Shown: positions 8,116 through 16,523 of the stretch, piece by piece
Layout of the letters: each line of letters begins with the position of its first letter
Numbering within the stretch: the stretch's first letter is position 1
Virus record (IMG/VR): IMGVR_UViG_3300010332_000111
Span: 1-24,641 of that record
From: a virus
Direction: 5' to 3' (one strand)
Length of the DNA stretch: 24,641 bases
Made by a program: the position numbers and the translations under genes
The notes under the pieces: model-generated
Database searches by the model: none
What the model saw: the letters and a program-made list of their open reading frames with translations, nothing else
What the model was told of the DNA's origin: nothing

Positions 8116-8457
8116 ATGGCTAAATTTGCGGGAACAGGTGGTGGACTGGAAGGCACAATAAAGACAGTTGACCTTCCAGCAGCTGGCTCACCACCTTCGA
8201 CAGTAGCGGAAATTGATTTGAGTGATAAGCCGACTGTGACACTCGTGAATATTGTAATTTTCGGCGAGGCATACATGGCCTATGCTGCTGATTCAGCGAC
8301 TGTGAAATCGAATCTGGGAAGTGATTCAACTAGGCAGCGGTTAGCTGGTAATGCCGCGTATTCAATCCCGGTTGGGAGCAATGCGGGTGTCCTGGCGTTC
8401 ACTTCGGCGAGCACGGCTGTGACGGATGGTCTAAGTTACCATTTGGTGGAGACTTAG
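8116..8457 (+). CDS. Small probable virion protein, unrecognised
   Basis: 113 residues, low in charge, rich in Ala, Ser, Thr, Gly and Val, with no signal peptide or membrane helix. The composition and predicted beta content (PTVTLVNIVIFGEAYMAY, AVTDGLSYHLVET) are typical of small capsid or neck structural proteins. AGGAGC lies a proper distance before the ATG. It sits between the connector candidate and the carbohydrate-binding-like protein, 2 bases before the tiny gene at 8460. No function can be assigned. Confidence 0.55.
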   Translation: MAKFAGTGGGLEGTIKTVDLPAAGSPPSTVAEIDLSDKPTVTLVNIVIFGEAYMAYAADSATVKSNLGSDSTRQRLAGNAAYSIPVGSNAGVLAFTSASTAVTDGLSYHLVET

Positions 8458-8459
8458 AC

Positions 8460-8567
8460 ATGTATGATGAATATGGCCAGCTAAAATTATATGTCGTAGT
8501 TGAGTCGGTTGGTATAGAGACCGAGATAAACTGCTTTGTTGAATTTCCTTTGAGGGTCGAGAGATGA
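8460..8567 (+). CDS. 35-residue protein, coupled small gene
   Basis: This small frame starts 2 bases after the preceding stop and ends with an ATGA overlap into the next gene. GGTGGAG (8445-8451) is an ideal 8 bases upstream of its ATG. The product begins MYDEYGQLKLYVVVESVG and ends CFVEFPLRVER: soluble, strand-forming, with a single cysteine. The precise fit between two genes argues that it is translated, either as a structural peptide or as a coupling leader. It is below the usual length cut-off of gene finders. Confidence 0.55.
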   Translation: MYDEYGQLKLYVVVESVGIETEINCFVEFPLRVER

Positions 8568-9844
8568 GTCAGGCGACTAAGGCCGAGTTGTGGACGCAAT
8601 TTCGGTATCTTGTGAAAATTATTGATGAGACCTACAAATATGGGGTAGACAACACTCCAAATTTTGTTTCAATGGAAGAATCGCTCCAGGAAAGCTATGT
8701 CGGAGATCATGTGTCAGCGACCCAACAGCAGGTGACGAATTTCCGAAATTCACTATCTAATTTGATTAGAAATGCCCCTGGTCTGCTCCAGCAGGTGCTG
8801 ATTGAGCTCGCGAAGGTCGGCTATGATGGGCGGGCCGCATCAATCTCTGATGCTTTAGATGAGATATATCAGGGAATGGTAGATGCGTCTGAAACGGTGC
8901 GCCACCGAGGTTACACTTTCGGCTCTGTTTCCGCTGGTGCGGGCAATAATTCTGATGGCACCCTGCTACGCGTGACAAAGAATAAGGACAACTACGATCT
9001 AGAAGGCGGTGAATTCCCGGCCGGGATCACTCGAGTAGAAATTACAGCTGACGCCTTTACAGGGGGCACCGAGGGTGCTGAAACCGCAATTATTCGGGGA
9101 TATGGGGAAACAAAGCATGACGAGCTATCCCTCGGTGATTGTCCGTCTGGGAGCAAGACAATATATGTTGTTTCAAGTGAGAGCAGCTCACAACTCATAA
9201 GTAACGGGGGTTTCGAGACCATAACGGGCTCTGCGCCTTCTATTTCGGTATCAGGCTGGACACTGTCCGACGCGTCGGATTTCGACGAAGAGACTACTAC
9301 CGTGTTTCGCGGAAGCAAAGCCCTGAAATTCGTAGATGGCGGGGGTGATAGCAATGTCCTTCAGTATATCACTAGTGCATCTATTGATATTTCTCGGCCG
9401 GTTTTGGCGGTTGTCCATTATAATCGTGAGACAGGTTCGGGCGACGGAACGCTGACACTGAGACTCGGGACGCAGACCGTAAGCGTAACGTTGAGTTCGC
9501 AAACCGGTTGGAATCGCCTAATTTTGGGTAGTGGAGCAAGTACAGCTGGGTGGTACGAGAACTTCAAAGAAGACTATGATGGTAGTGGAATTCGTGTTCA
9601 GGTGTCGTTATCAAGCCGTACAACCGGGTATGTCCTGATTGACGAAGTGATCGTAGCTCAACCGGTGCTGTTTGACGGCAAATATTACTTGCTTTTGGTT
9701 GGGTCAACCGACGCTCTTGTCGGTGACTATTGGACTTTCACTGATTCTGTTTCAAATGACGGGCGAATTCAAACCTGGTTGGCCAGAATTTATGGGAAAT
9801 TTTTACCACACACATCAAGCGGGGAAACTTACGCAGATTTGTAA
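8564..9844 (+). CDS. Virion protein with jelly-roll carbohydrate-binding-like domain
   Basis: 426 residues. The first ~115 are helical, without recognisable motifs. Residues 210-370 follow the CBM4/9-type galactose-binding jelly roll: LISNGGFE, then SGWTLS, then VFRGSKALKF, alternating strands, and a closing VLIDEVIVAQ strand. Such domains on virions bind host or mucus glycans reversibly. It starts by an ATGA overlap with the 35-codon gene and ends just before a transcription terminator, so it is the last gene of the head-side unit. It could be a head fibre, neck appendage or whisker-type protein. The glycan-binding role is inferred from fold pattern, with no proven ligand residues. Confidence 0.6.
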   Translation: MSQATKAELWTQFRYLVKIIDETYKYGVDNTPNFVSMEESLQESYVGDHVSATQQQVTNFRNSLSNLIRNAPGLLQQVLIELAKVGYDGRAASISDALDEIYQGMVDASETVRHRGYTFGSVSAGAGNNSDGTLLRVTKNKDNYDLEGGEFPAGITRVEITADAFTGGTEGAETAIIRGYGETKHDELSLGDCPSGSKTIYVVSSESSSQLISNGGFETITGSAPSISVSGWTLSDASDFDEETTTVFRGSKALKFVDGGGDSNVLQYITSASIDISRPVLAVVHYNRETGSGDGTLTLRLGTQTVSVTLSSQTGWNRLILGSGASTAGWYENFKEDYDGSGIRVQVSLSSRTTGYVLIDEVIVAQPVLFDGKYYLLLVGSTDALVGDYWTFTDSVSNDGRIQTWLARIYGKFLPHTSSGETYADL

Positions 9845-9882
9845 GATATTGCTACGCAGTAATTTATGAAAATGAGCAAAAT

Positions 9883-9934
9883 AAAAGGCCAAGAAGCGAT
9901 TTTAATTTTCTAACGACTTCTAGGTCTTTTTTTT
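9883..9934 (+). terminator. Intrinsic terminator between head-side and tail modules
   Basis: GGCCAAGAAGCG (9887-9898) pairs with CGACTTCTAGGTC (9914-9926) with one bulged A, one A-A mismatch and one G-U pair. The stem can extend through AAAA/TTTT at its base. The loop is 15 bases and eight T follow. It lies inside the late gene run, before the tail tube gene. No promoter is evident between it and the next start, so tail transcription probably needs read-through or antitermination. Confidence 0.72.
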
Positions 9935-9989
9935 CCTTTTTTTCCCCTTAATGGCCGTTTATGAGGGTCGCCTTTGGAGACTAGTATTT

Positions 9990-10547
9990 ATGGGGTTTGC
10001 AACGCATCCTGATGTCAATGAGATAATCCAGGTTGCTGGATACCTATTTTGGAATCCTACCGATCTTAGCAATGAGGCGGGCTGGGGAACGAAGCTTGGG
10101 TTTTGCTCGGGTGGAATCATATTTTCACCAAATTATAAAATCGCGACTTTTCGTCAGGAGGAAACCGGGGTTGAAGTTTACAAAAAAATATACCTAGGTT
10201 GTGCGCCGGTTCTCACGGCGGTGTTAAAGAATTGGAATAGCACACTGCTTGAGCGGTTATTTCCTGGGCTTTCCAGCGGAGGGGCCGTTGAATTCCCAGG
10301 TAGTATACCGGCGGGAACTGATCTATCGGCTTATAGCCATGCTTTAATTTTCGTGCCCCAGGACACGGACAATCACCCATGCCTGCTGTTCCAAAAGGCT
10401 TGCCCTAATATCGTTGAGGCCTCGAAATTGAAATTCAGTCATCGTGATCCCACGGTGTTTCCAGTCGCTTTTGATGGACTACGCAAGAGCAGCTCGACAG
10501 ATGGGATCGCGTATTTCGGGCCTTTATCAGGAGCGGTACTAAGATGA
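9990..10547 (+). CDS. Putative tail tube (major tail) protein
   Basis: 185 residues from the chosen start (198 from the ATG at 9951). The 9990 ATG has GGAG 10 bases upstream. The 9951 ATG follows a pyrimidine run with no ribosome site. The chain is a beta-rich domain typical of siphovirus tube proteins: an opening VAGYLFWNPTD strand, a CSGGIIFSPNYKIATFRQEETG segment, and the C-terminal pattern LIFVPQDTDNHPCLLFQKACPNIVEASKLKFSHRDPTVFPVAFDGLR. That ending matches the common tube ending (value list, then 'ipv.f.al.'). It would stack as hexamers to form the non-contractile tube. It overlaps the next gene by ATGA. Confidence 0.6.
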   Translation: MGFATHPDVNEIIQVAGYLFWNPTDLSNEAGWGTKLGFCSGGIIFSPNYKIATFRQEETGVEVYKKIYLGCAPVLTAVLKNWNSTLLERLFPGLSSGGAVEFPGSIPAGTDLSAYSHALIFVPQDTDNHPCLLFQKACPNIVEASKLKFSHRDPTVFPVAFDGLRKSSSTDGIAYFGPLSGAVLR

Positions 10548-11023
10548 CACCAAAACAATTATTCGAGCGATTGCGCGATTGGCTACAAACAATTACCTGG
10601 TCTGGGACAAGCAATAAGATATTCGGTGATGCCGTTCATATTGTACCCGAAGTGCCGATTCAGCAGCTTGCTCGCTTTCGATCGCCTGTGGCTTTCCTGG
10701 TAGATCAAGGATTTGTGTGTGATCCAGACCATCCGGGGGTGGTGACTCAGAATTTTTCTTTGGTGGTTTTTGTAGAAAATCTTAACGATCCTTACGGAGA
10801 GTGCGCAATGATCGGCGCAAACCGCGTAGCGAGTACGTCTACCGGGGCGGGGATACTGGATATTGAAGATGCCATACTTGATCAAATCTTTAATATTACT
10901 GAGCTTACTGCTAAATTGATGCTAGTTGAAAAATCCGCTGCTAAGCAACAAAAAGTGGCCGGATCGAACTATCCGTCAGTCATGCGTACTTTTTCCTTTT
11001 CTTGCTTATTGGGGTTGTACTGA
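10544..11023 (+). CDS. Putative tail terminator / completion protein
   Basis: 159 residues. An N-terminal helix with WLQTITWSG is followed by alternating strands (PVAFLVDQGF, NFSLVVFVENLN), a helix GAGILDIEDAILDQIFN, and a final strand (MRTFSFSCLLGLY). The pattern of a helix, three to four strands and an 'IL.iED.IL..' helix is that of gpU/gp37-like tail terminators, which cap the tube and join it to the head. It lies beside the tube gene, with ATGA overlap upstream and TGATG overlap downstream. Assignment is from fold pattern and position. Confidence 0.5.
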   Translation: MTPKQLFERLRDWLQTITWSGTSNKIFGDAVHIVPEVPIQQLARFRSPVAFLVDQGFVCDPDHPGVVTQNFSLVVFVENLNDPYGECAMIGANRVASTSTGAGILDIEDAILDQIFNITELTAKLMLVEKSAAKQQKVAGSNYPSVMRTFSFSCLLGLY

Positions 11024-11661
11024 TGTCTAGAGGTGATAGAGATGACATGGTTGACCGCATGGTTGACGCTATCTTAAAGGTAGCTGAGGCGATCGCCGAG
11101 GGCAAGCCGGTTTCGCGACTAGAGATAGAAGAGCGACTGAGGCAGCCTGCTCAAATTGAGAGTGAGACAACAACGGGTGTCCGGGGCCAAGTGGGTATGA
11201 CTTTCACAGAGGGTATGGGTCGCGGCATGGGGCTGCCCATGACCAAGGGTGCTCTCGCCGCTGAAATAGGGCAGGCTGTAATACAAGGATTTAAAGCGCT
11301 TAGTGGCGACATTACGGGTGTTCTAAAGTCAGAGCTATCATCTATTATTGGTTCAAAGATGGCGTTGGAACATACCGAACCTTTGAAAAGATTGGAAAAC
11401 TGGGCATTAGAAATGGCTCGTTCCGGGCATACGCCCAGTTTCGACGAGCTTGAGCGGATGCACGCTCGCTTTGAAGCCATTGGTGATAGACAATCAGAGG
11501 CACTATCGCGAGCGAGGCGGGTCGGTAGCCTAGTCCCGGATATTGTTCAAGACATATTAGAGGATTCAGAGGATTTTTGGCTCAGGACAGCAAAGAAGAC
11601 AAAAAAATGGGCCGACCGAGAATGGGCGATTTACCGGAATAGTGAACTGCATGAGGATTGA
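11023..11661 (+). CDS. Helical tail protein, candidate short tape measure
   Basis: 212 residues, starting at the TGATG overlap (an upstream TTG start is less likely). The protein is almost entirely helical and amphipathic, with a Gly/Met-rich turn (GQVGMTFTEGMGRGMGLPM, about 56-74), then GALAAEIGQAVIQGFKALSGDITGVLKSELSSII, which looks like the central part of tape measures, and a charged helical C-terminus. It occupies the gene slot between tube/terminator and distal tail genes where a tape measure is expected. No other long helical protein exists in the tail module. A tape measure of this length is small; gene transfer agents of alphaproteobacteria use a similarly short one. An assembly chaperone or minor tail protein is the alternative. 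Confidence 0.42.
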   Translation: MSRGDRDDMVDRMVDAILKVAEAIAEGKPVSRLEIEERLRQPAQIESETTTGVRGQVGMTFTEGMGRGMGLPMTKGALAAEIGQAVIQGFKALSGDITGVLKSELSSIIGSKMALEHTEPLKRLENWALEMARSGHTPSFDELERMHARFEAIGDRQSEALSRARRVGSLVPDIVQDILEDSEDFWLRTAKKTKKWADREWAIYRNSELHED

Positions 11662-11671
11662 GGTAAAATAA

Positions 11672-13015
11672 ATGGTCACAATAACTTACAACGGATATAC
11701 ACTACCGAATACAATCGAAAAATTCTCGTTGAACGAGAACGAAAAACAGGTTTCTATCTCATGCACTTTTTTGCTTTTGTCAACTTCGGCCGGCGGCCTG
11801 GTTGATCTCTGCCAGGAGGCGGAGGAAAAATTAACGGAAATCAATAAGGATTTCACCCTGAAACTTGGTGGAGTAGAAGAATTTAACCTTTCGCATTCAG
11901 CGAATACGGGGTTTCTGGCCCGGCCAACGTTAACCAAAATTGCAAACGAAACGGCAACCAAGGTATCACGGGCCTATCAATTTTCCTTGGTAATCCAGCT
12001 TCCGTTTGATCAGACGGGATACGATTACAGACGAGAGGGAAGCTTCACAATCACCTATGCGCCGAGCCGGCGGCGCACTGTGTCTTTTCAATGCCTCTAT
12101 ACCGCTGGTGGTTCCAATAGCGCGCTGCAAAATTATCAGGCCGCTACCGGCGGGAAAAACTGGGCAACGTCCGTGCTGGCGGCTCTTGGTGGGAATTATG
12201 AGCTTGTAGCCGAAAGCATTCGTGAGGAACAAGAGGAAAAAATCCTCAATGCCACACTGACCTATAAAGAGATACTGAGCAACCAGGCCAGCGGCACTAT
12301 GGATGTAGCCGCGATAATTGACCCAAACGTCAACTATTCGGTGCGATACGCCCAGGAAATTGGCGTCTCAGGGGCCGGCTACGCCGCGATCCCGGCGACG
12401 ACGGTTTCGATTTCGTATAATTGCACGATCTCCAAGGACGTAGTTGGAACGGATACAGACCTAGAAGAGGTATACCAGGATACCGTCAAACCGTGGCTAA
12501 TAGAGCACGTGTGGGATATGCTGGATTTGGGAGATTATTCGCAAAGCGGTAGAAGTTATATCGTTCAAAGCGAGTCGAAGACTGTAAATCCCTATAACTG
12601 GACAATTTCTGGGGGCTTGACCTTTATAGCGCCAAATTCAAATTCAGCGGTCATCGCTCTGTCAGAATCTATCGCGATTTCAAACGACAAGGGTCTCACA
12701 GCTGAGAAACTGTGGGACGGCCAGGATTACACCTATAATATCTATGGAATTGGGCAGCAAAAGACGCTAAACCGAAATATATCAGTAACTAAACTCAGTT
12801 CGCCCCCGGCAGAACCACCTGAATATAATGACGATTCACCAGGAATATGGTTACTTCGCAATCGAACGGTTCGGCGGCAAATCAAGGAATTCGGGGCCGG
12901 AGGCGTTTCTAACACGCAAAAAATGCGTGTGTACTTCTATTCGTTTGTAGATCAGTACCTTTATGTTGAACCCTTTTATTCCTTTACCGTCATCGGCGAG
13001 GGAGGGTTAGGATAA
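11672..13015 (+). CDS. Tail structural protein with internal repeats (distal tail candidate)
   Basis: 447 residues, beta-rich, beginning with the strand-turn MVTITYNGYTLPNTIEKFSL. I see three loosely repeated units near residues 20-110, 130-200 and 240-320. Each starts with a VSI/VSF strand containing Cys (C31, C140, C251), continues with a helix of similar spacing, and ends in strands such as SLVIQL, LTYKEIL and LTFIA. The last ~125 residues form a separate aromatic-rich beta part (YNIYGIGQQKTL, YFYSFVDQYLYVEPFYSF). Placed after the tape-measure candidate and before the hub, it probably builds the tail tip. GAGG lies 8 bases upstream. No enzymatic motif is seen. Confidence 0.5.
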   Translation: MVTITYNGYTLPNTIEKFSLNENEKQVSISCTFLLLSTSAGGLVDLCQEAEEKLTEINKDFTLKLGGVEEFNLSHSANTGFLARPTLTKIANETATKVSRAYQFSLVIQLPFDQTGYDYRREGSFTITYAPSRRRTVSFQCLYTAGGSNSALQNYQAATGGKNWATSVLAALGGNYELVAESIREEQEEKILNATLTYKEILSNQASGTMDVAAIIDPNVNYSVRYAQEIGVSGAGYAAIPATTVSISYNCTISKDVVGTDTDLEEVYQDTVKPWLIEHVWDMLDLGDYSQSGRSYIVQSESKTVNPYNWTISGGLTFIAPNSNSAVIALSESIAISNDKGLTAEKLWDGQDYTYNIYGIGQQKTLNRNISVTKLSSPPAEPPEYNDDSPGIWLLRNRTVRRQIKEFGAGGVSNTQKMRVYFYSFVDQYLYVEPFYSFTVIGEGGLG

Positions 13016-13018
13016 AAA

Positions 13019-15136
13019 ATGGTTGATTTTCCTTGCCCGCGTGTCACTATAGGCGGCGTTTGCATGCTCATGCAGGGGTTCTCGTGGACTTTATTACCGG
13101 GGGTTTTGCCCTTTAAGACTTCGTTTCGCGTGCCTAAAGGCGAGCTAAATCAAGCATTACTTGGTGTGCAAAACCCAACAAGTCTCAAGATAGAATGCTG
13201 GGGCGGAACGCAGGGCAAGCCTGACCCGGTAGTTCTTGAATTTCAACAGTTATATCTCTTGGAACCCAAAGAAATTGACCCGTTTCACGTCATGTGGACG
13301 ATTGCAGATTCCCGCTGGAGCTGGCGAGGGAAACTGCTCCATTATAGCTACAACAAGACTCGTAAAGCGAATGTTAAAGGACAAGGCGTCAACGCTAGCG
13401 ATACCACACCCGCGTCGCTTAGGCAATATTTTGATACCTTTGCCACCGGTCGGTACCTCTCATGGTCGCTCAAGGGAATGGAAGTCCCTTGGACAATGAA
13501 GGAAATTCTCGAAGACCAAATGGCCAAACATGGGATTCCATTCGATCCGAATTTTGCGAGCGATGACGGGGCTTACATTATAGAGAACGTGGAAGCGGAC
13601 GGCATTGATATTTACAGAGGTTTTGCGCAGCTGTTAGCTGCAAGCCGCATGAACATTGGGATTAAGCCCAATGGTCAGGTGTACGTCTACAGCCAAGATT
13701 ATTTTGATGACACCCAGATTAATCTCATCGCTCAATATCAAAACCAAGCGAAAACAAAGCCAGGCACTATATATTTTGAGGACAAGAGCCGAATTCGGCC
13801 CCGAAAAGTCAATGTCAAATTTAAGAAAAAAATGGAAGTACGAGTGGTTGCCACAAAAGAAGAGCGACCAGGGGGATTTCTTCTGCCTATCACCCCCAAG
13901 CCACCAATCTGGTCGCAAAAGGACATAGACGAATGGCGGGTAATAGGCTGCCAGAATGTGATTTCCTGTCCTTATCCTGTCTTTTCTCCCTTCTCTAATA
14001 GAGAAATCCATCTCGGAGAGTGGCTACCCCTTTGGGAATATTTGGCTTCACTCAATCCCCCGATCACGGAACAGGAAATACGGGAATATTATTTTTCAGA
14101 AGCCTTCGAGCGATATTACGCTGCAAAGCTGGACGGGGGAACGCCGTCGTTAAATAATGAGGCCTTTGTCCATCACATTGTGACCGCTATAAAAGGAGCA
14201 TACCGAAGGATTTACCAGCTCAACCCTTATATCATGGATAGAATCGAATATTGGGAACCCCGGCGTGTGGCCGTGATTGATAATTATAGTCGCTACAGCC
14301 CAACAGCGCCGCTTTTTGCGGACTACTGTGTGATTCCTGGGAAGCGGCACCCATCACAGGCAAAGCAAATTGCGCTCTGGAGCACTCAAGCATATAATTG
14401 GTACGTAGACCAAAAAGACCCGCTAAGGCAGAAGCCAACTGCAGGAACGATCAGAACAGTAGATCAGGCATTAGGGATATTTCAAGTCTCTTATCCTTCT
14501 TCCCCTGATCGCACAATCAAGACAATAATACCAAGCGCCCTAGACCCGTTACCCTCTCCCTTGGTGGACGGCAACCTCTTGGAGACATGCCATTTGGTGG
14601 AAAATCACACGCTTGACACAATAATTTCAGTAATCTGGAGCAATTATAGAAATGAAGGATTTGATTCGCCGAAGCGGTTCTATTCCATTCCGATAGATTT
14701 CTCGCATTTGGGCGGAAAGGGCCCTGAGATTGATTATCTATCAAGCAAAGAGCATGCACGTCTATCTGTCCGCGAATACTCGACGCAAGCCGGATTAGGG
14801 ATTGCGGGATCAATAATATATGACCCCAACACACCAACGAACCTCGGAATTCTTGAAGCCATCGCTCAAAGCGAGGCCGGGCGGCTGATGAACCAGTTCA
14901 AAGATAGATATTCCGGGCTTGTCACGTTGGCGGGTAAAGTTGACGTAGCACTCACGGGCAACATGAAGGGGGTCTCTTACGTATTCTCACCCAAATCAGG
15001 GCTAGAGACGATAGTAGATTTGAGAGATCGCCCGCCCGACCCGACTTTGGAGCAGCAGCTACCCCAGCGGGCGATAGCGTATTTGATGCGCCAGGTGCCG
15101 ACCGGCGAGGAATCCCCTATGGTATCAAGAATATAA
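13019..15136 (+). CDS. Putative tail hub / baseplate protein (gp27/gpD-like plan)
   Basis: 705 residues, the largest protein here. It starts with several beta strands, then a segment typical of hub proteins: GIDIYRGFAQLLAASRMNIGIKPNGQVYVYSQDYF (about 203-237), comparable to the family pattern of a helix with 'll', then a 'g.....p.G.v.v' hairpin. The C-terminal half is rich in Tyr/Arg and contains helical parts (EQEIREYYFSEAFERYYAAK). It would form the trimeric ring at the tail tip, carrying the attachment proteins downstream. It has a weak Shine-Dalgarno (AGGA) and begins 4 bases after the preceding stop. No lysozyme or peptidase motif is visible. Function is inferred from order and pattern. 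Confidence 0.5.
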   Translation: MVDFPCPRVTIGGVCMLMQGFSWTLLPGVLPFKTSFRVPKGELNQALLGVQNPTSLKIECWGGTQGKPDPVVLEFQQLYLLEPKEIDPFHVMWTIADSRWSWRGKLLHYSYNKTRKANVKGQGVNASDTTPASLRQYFDTFATGRYLSWSLKGMEVPWTMKEILEDQMAKHGIPFDPNFASDDGAYIIENVEADGIDIYRGFAQLLAASRMNIGIKPNGQVYVYSQDYFDDTQINLIAQYQNQAKTKPGTIYFEDKSRIRPRKVNVKFKKKMEVRVVATKEERPGGFLLPITPKPPIWSQKDIDEWRVIGCQNVISCPYPVFSPFSNREIHLGEWLPLWEYLASLNPPITEQEIREYYFSEAFERYYAAKLDGGTPSLNNEAFVHHIVTAIKGAYRRIYQLNPYIMDRIEYWEPRRVAVIDNYSRYSPTAPLFADYCVIPGKRHPSQAKQIALWSTQAYNWYVDQKDPLRQKPTAGTIRTVDQALGIFQVSYPSSPDRTIKTIIPSALDPLPSPLVDGNLLETCHLVENHTLDTIISVIWSNYRNEGFDSPKRFYSIPIDFSHLGGKGPEIDYLSSKEHARLSVREYSTQAGLGIAGSIIYDPNTPTNLGILEAIAQSEAGRLMNQFKDRYSGLVTLAGKVDVALTGNMKGVSYVFSPKSGLETIVDLRDRPPDPTLEQQLPQRAIAYLMRQVPTGEESPMVSRI

Positions 15137-15149
15137 AGAGGCGCAACCC

Positions 15150-16523
15150 ATGAAAGTTGGCGACCAACCAGACCACAAAGTATATCGGGAACACACCTCA
15201 GGTGTGCCTATCGAATGGAAGGCGACCCAAAAGGGATTCTTGGTTTCTGACCAGTCCACCACGGATGCCCGTTATACGTACACCAATGCCGGAGACGAAG
15301 TAGGATGGGTATTCTGGCAGAAAAACACCAGAAGCATTGGCGCTTGGGGCCAAATAATCCCGGTCGTTGCGACCGATGACGAGGGTTCAATCCGCCCGAT
15401 TGCTGATCAAAACTTGGGTGCAGACACGTCATTTGCTGTCAAGACCGTAGTTACTAGTGCTGCGACAAACGACCACACCAAAGCTATGAGTGTAACCGGG
15501 TCGCTGCCGGCGTCCGGCGATTATGGTTTCGTCGTTCAAACTGTAGATCAGGACACTTACGAGATTTTATGGTTCCCTGCTTCTAGCTCTGTAATTAAGT
15601 GCGATAACGTTACCCCTACAACGTATAGCACCAAAATATACGGGGTACAGGCCGGCGGAGCCGTAGACCCAAGCAATGTTGGGACATTTGACGATTTTCT
15701 TTTCATAGAATCGAATGAAGCCTGCATTCAAGCGACCGCGAAGATCAGACAGTCAACGACCAAGAAAGGCCCGCTAAGCCTCGAAGCTTCTTCTTTTCCC
15801 TCCCTTTCTCCACCGGATGAGACGCCTTACACAGTCGAGACGAAATGCGCATTCGATTCGACTACCGCAAAATGGCGCTGGTATACTCGGATTGGGGGCG
15901 GGGGACTGTCCAAGGTATATGCCAGAATCCGGTGGAATTACGACTTAGAAGGCGATCTAAGCGAAGGCGAAATAATGACTTACAGTGGTACCGAATGGCA
16001 ACCAAGTGGAACTGCTATTTGGATTTCTTGGGATTTATCTAAGACCACTCGGTTTGAGACTGCGGGAAACGATACGGTCTTTGAGGTAGAGAAAGAAAAG
16101 GAAAATTTCAACCGGCGCGGAATTGTCCGTGATCTATACTCAGTAGTGCGCTGCAAATCCGACGCAGGATGTCGGATTTCACACTTTAAGACTGATTCTA
16201 AATCCTTAGATTATAGCTATTTAATTGGTTTCCTTCTCTCTTCTGAGAATTATAATCCCCCATGGGAAGCGGCGGAAACCGCGAAGATTAAAACGACAAT
16301 TTTGAATCAACAATACGATAACGTAATGCCGGCTAGGGTGCCCAAAGAATGGAACTTAGCGGGCGATGCTTTTTTTGAATACCTCGAAATTTGGGAGCAC
16401 CAAAAGGGGCTACCGCTGTACTTTAGGCCGATTGAACCTTTGAAGGCGGACAATACTTCTAATCTATATGAATCAAGACGCCAAATCGGTGGTGTTTCAA
16501 TTGCTAATTATTGCATGGTGTAA
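15150..16523 (+). CDS. Large tail-tip structural protein, unrecognised
   Basis: 457 residues, soluble, mainly beta with many Thr/Ser/Gly and a more helical end (YLIGFLLSS, EAAETAKIKTTIL). It follows the hub gene with GAGG 8 bases before the ATG. The last 13 codons and the stop lie inside a 74-base repeat: the downstream copy repeats its IGGVSIANYC ending in a displaced frame. So its 3' end took part in the recombination described at 16484-16633. A perfect 9-base hairpin (16155-16179) lies in the coding sequence. It may be a receptor-binding or tail-fibre base protein, but no known domain is evident. Confidence 0.5.
   Translation: MKVGDQPDHKVYREHTSGVPIEWKATQKGFLVSDQSTTDARYTYTNAGDEVGWVFWQKNTRSIGAWGQIIPVVATDDEGSIRPIADQNLGADTSFAVKTVVTSAATNDHTKAMSVTGSLPASGDYGFVVQTVDQDTYEILWFPASSSVIKCDNVTPTTYSTKIYGVQAGGAVDPSNVGTFDDFLFIESNEACIQATAKIRQSTTKKGPLSLEASSFPSLSPPDETPYTVETKCAFDSTTAKWRWYTRIGGGGLSKVYARIRWNYDLEGDLSEGEIMTYSGTEWQPSGTAIWISWDLSKTTRFETAGNDTVFEVEKEKENFNRRGIVRDLYSVVRCKSDAGCRISHFKTDSKSLDYSYLIGFLLSSENYNPPWEAAETAKIKTTILNQQYDNVMPARVPKEWNLAGDAFFEYLEIWEHQKGLPLYFRPIEPLKADNTSNLYESRRQIGGVSIANYCMV

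Noticed and set aside
9866-9913. A 15-codon frame overlapping the terminator before the tail tube gene, as in leader-peptide attenuation
   Set aside because: No Shine-Dalgarno site, no run of regulatory codons, and no second competing stem.
12912-12930. Perfect 7-base hairpin (ACACGCA / TGCGTGT) with A-loop
   Set aside because: It lies inside the coding sequence of the distal tail candidate, with no U-run or repeat elsewhere; chance is likely.
16155-16179. Perfect 9-base hairpin (AAATCCGAC / GTCGGATTT)
   Set aside because: Within a coding region, single copy, no terminator tail; no function can be argued.
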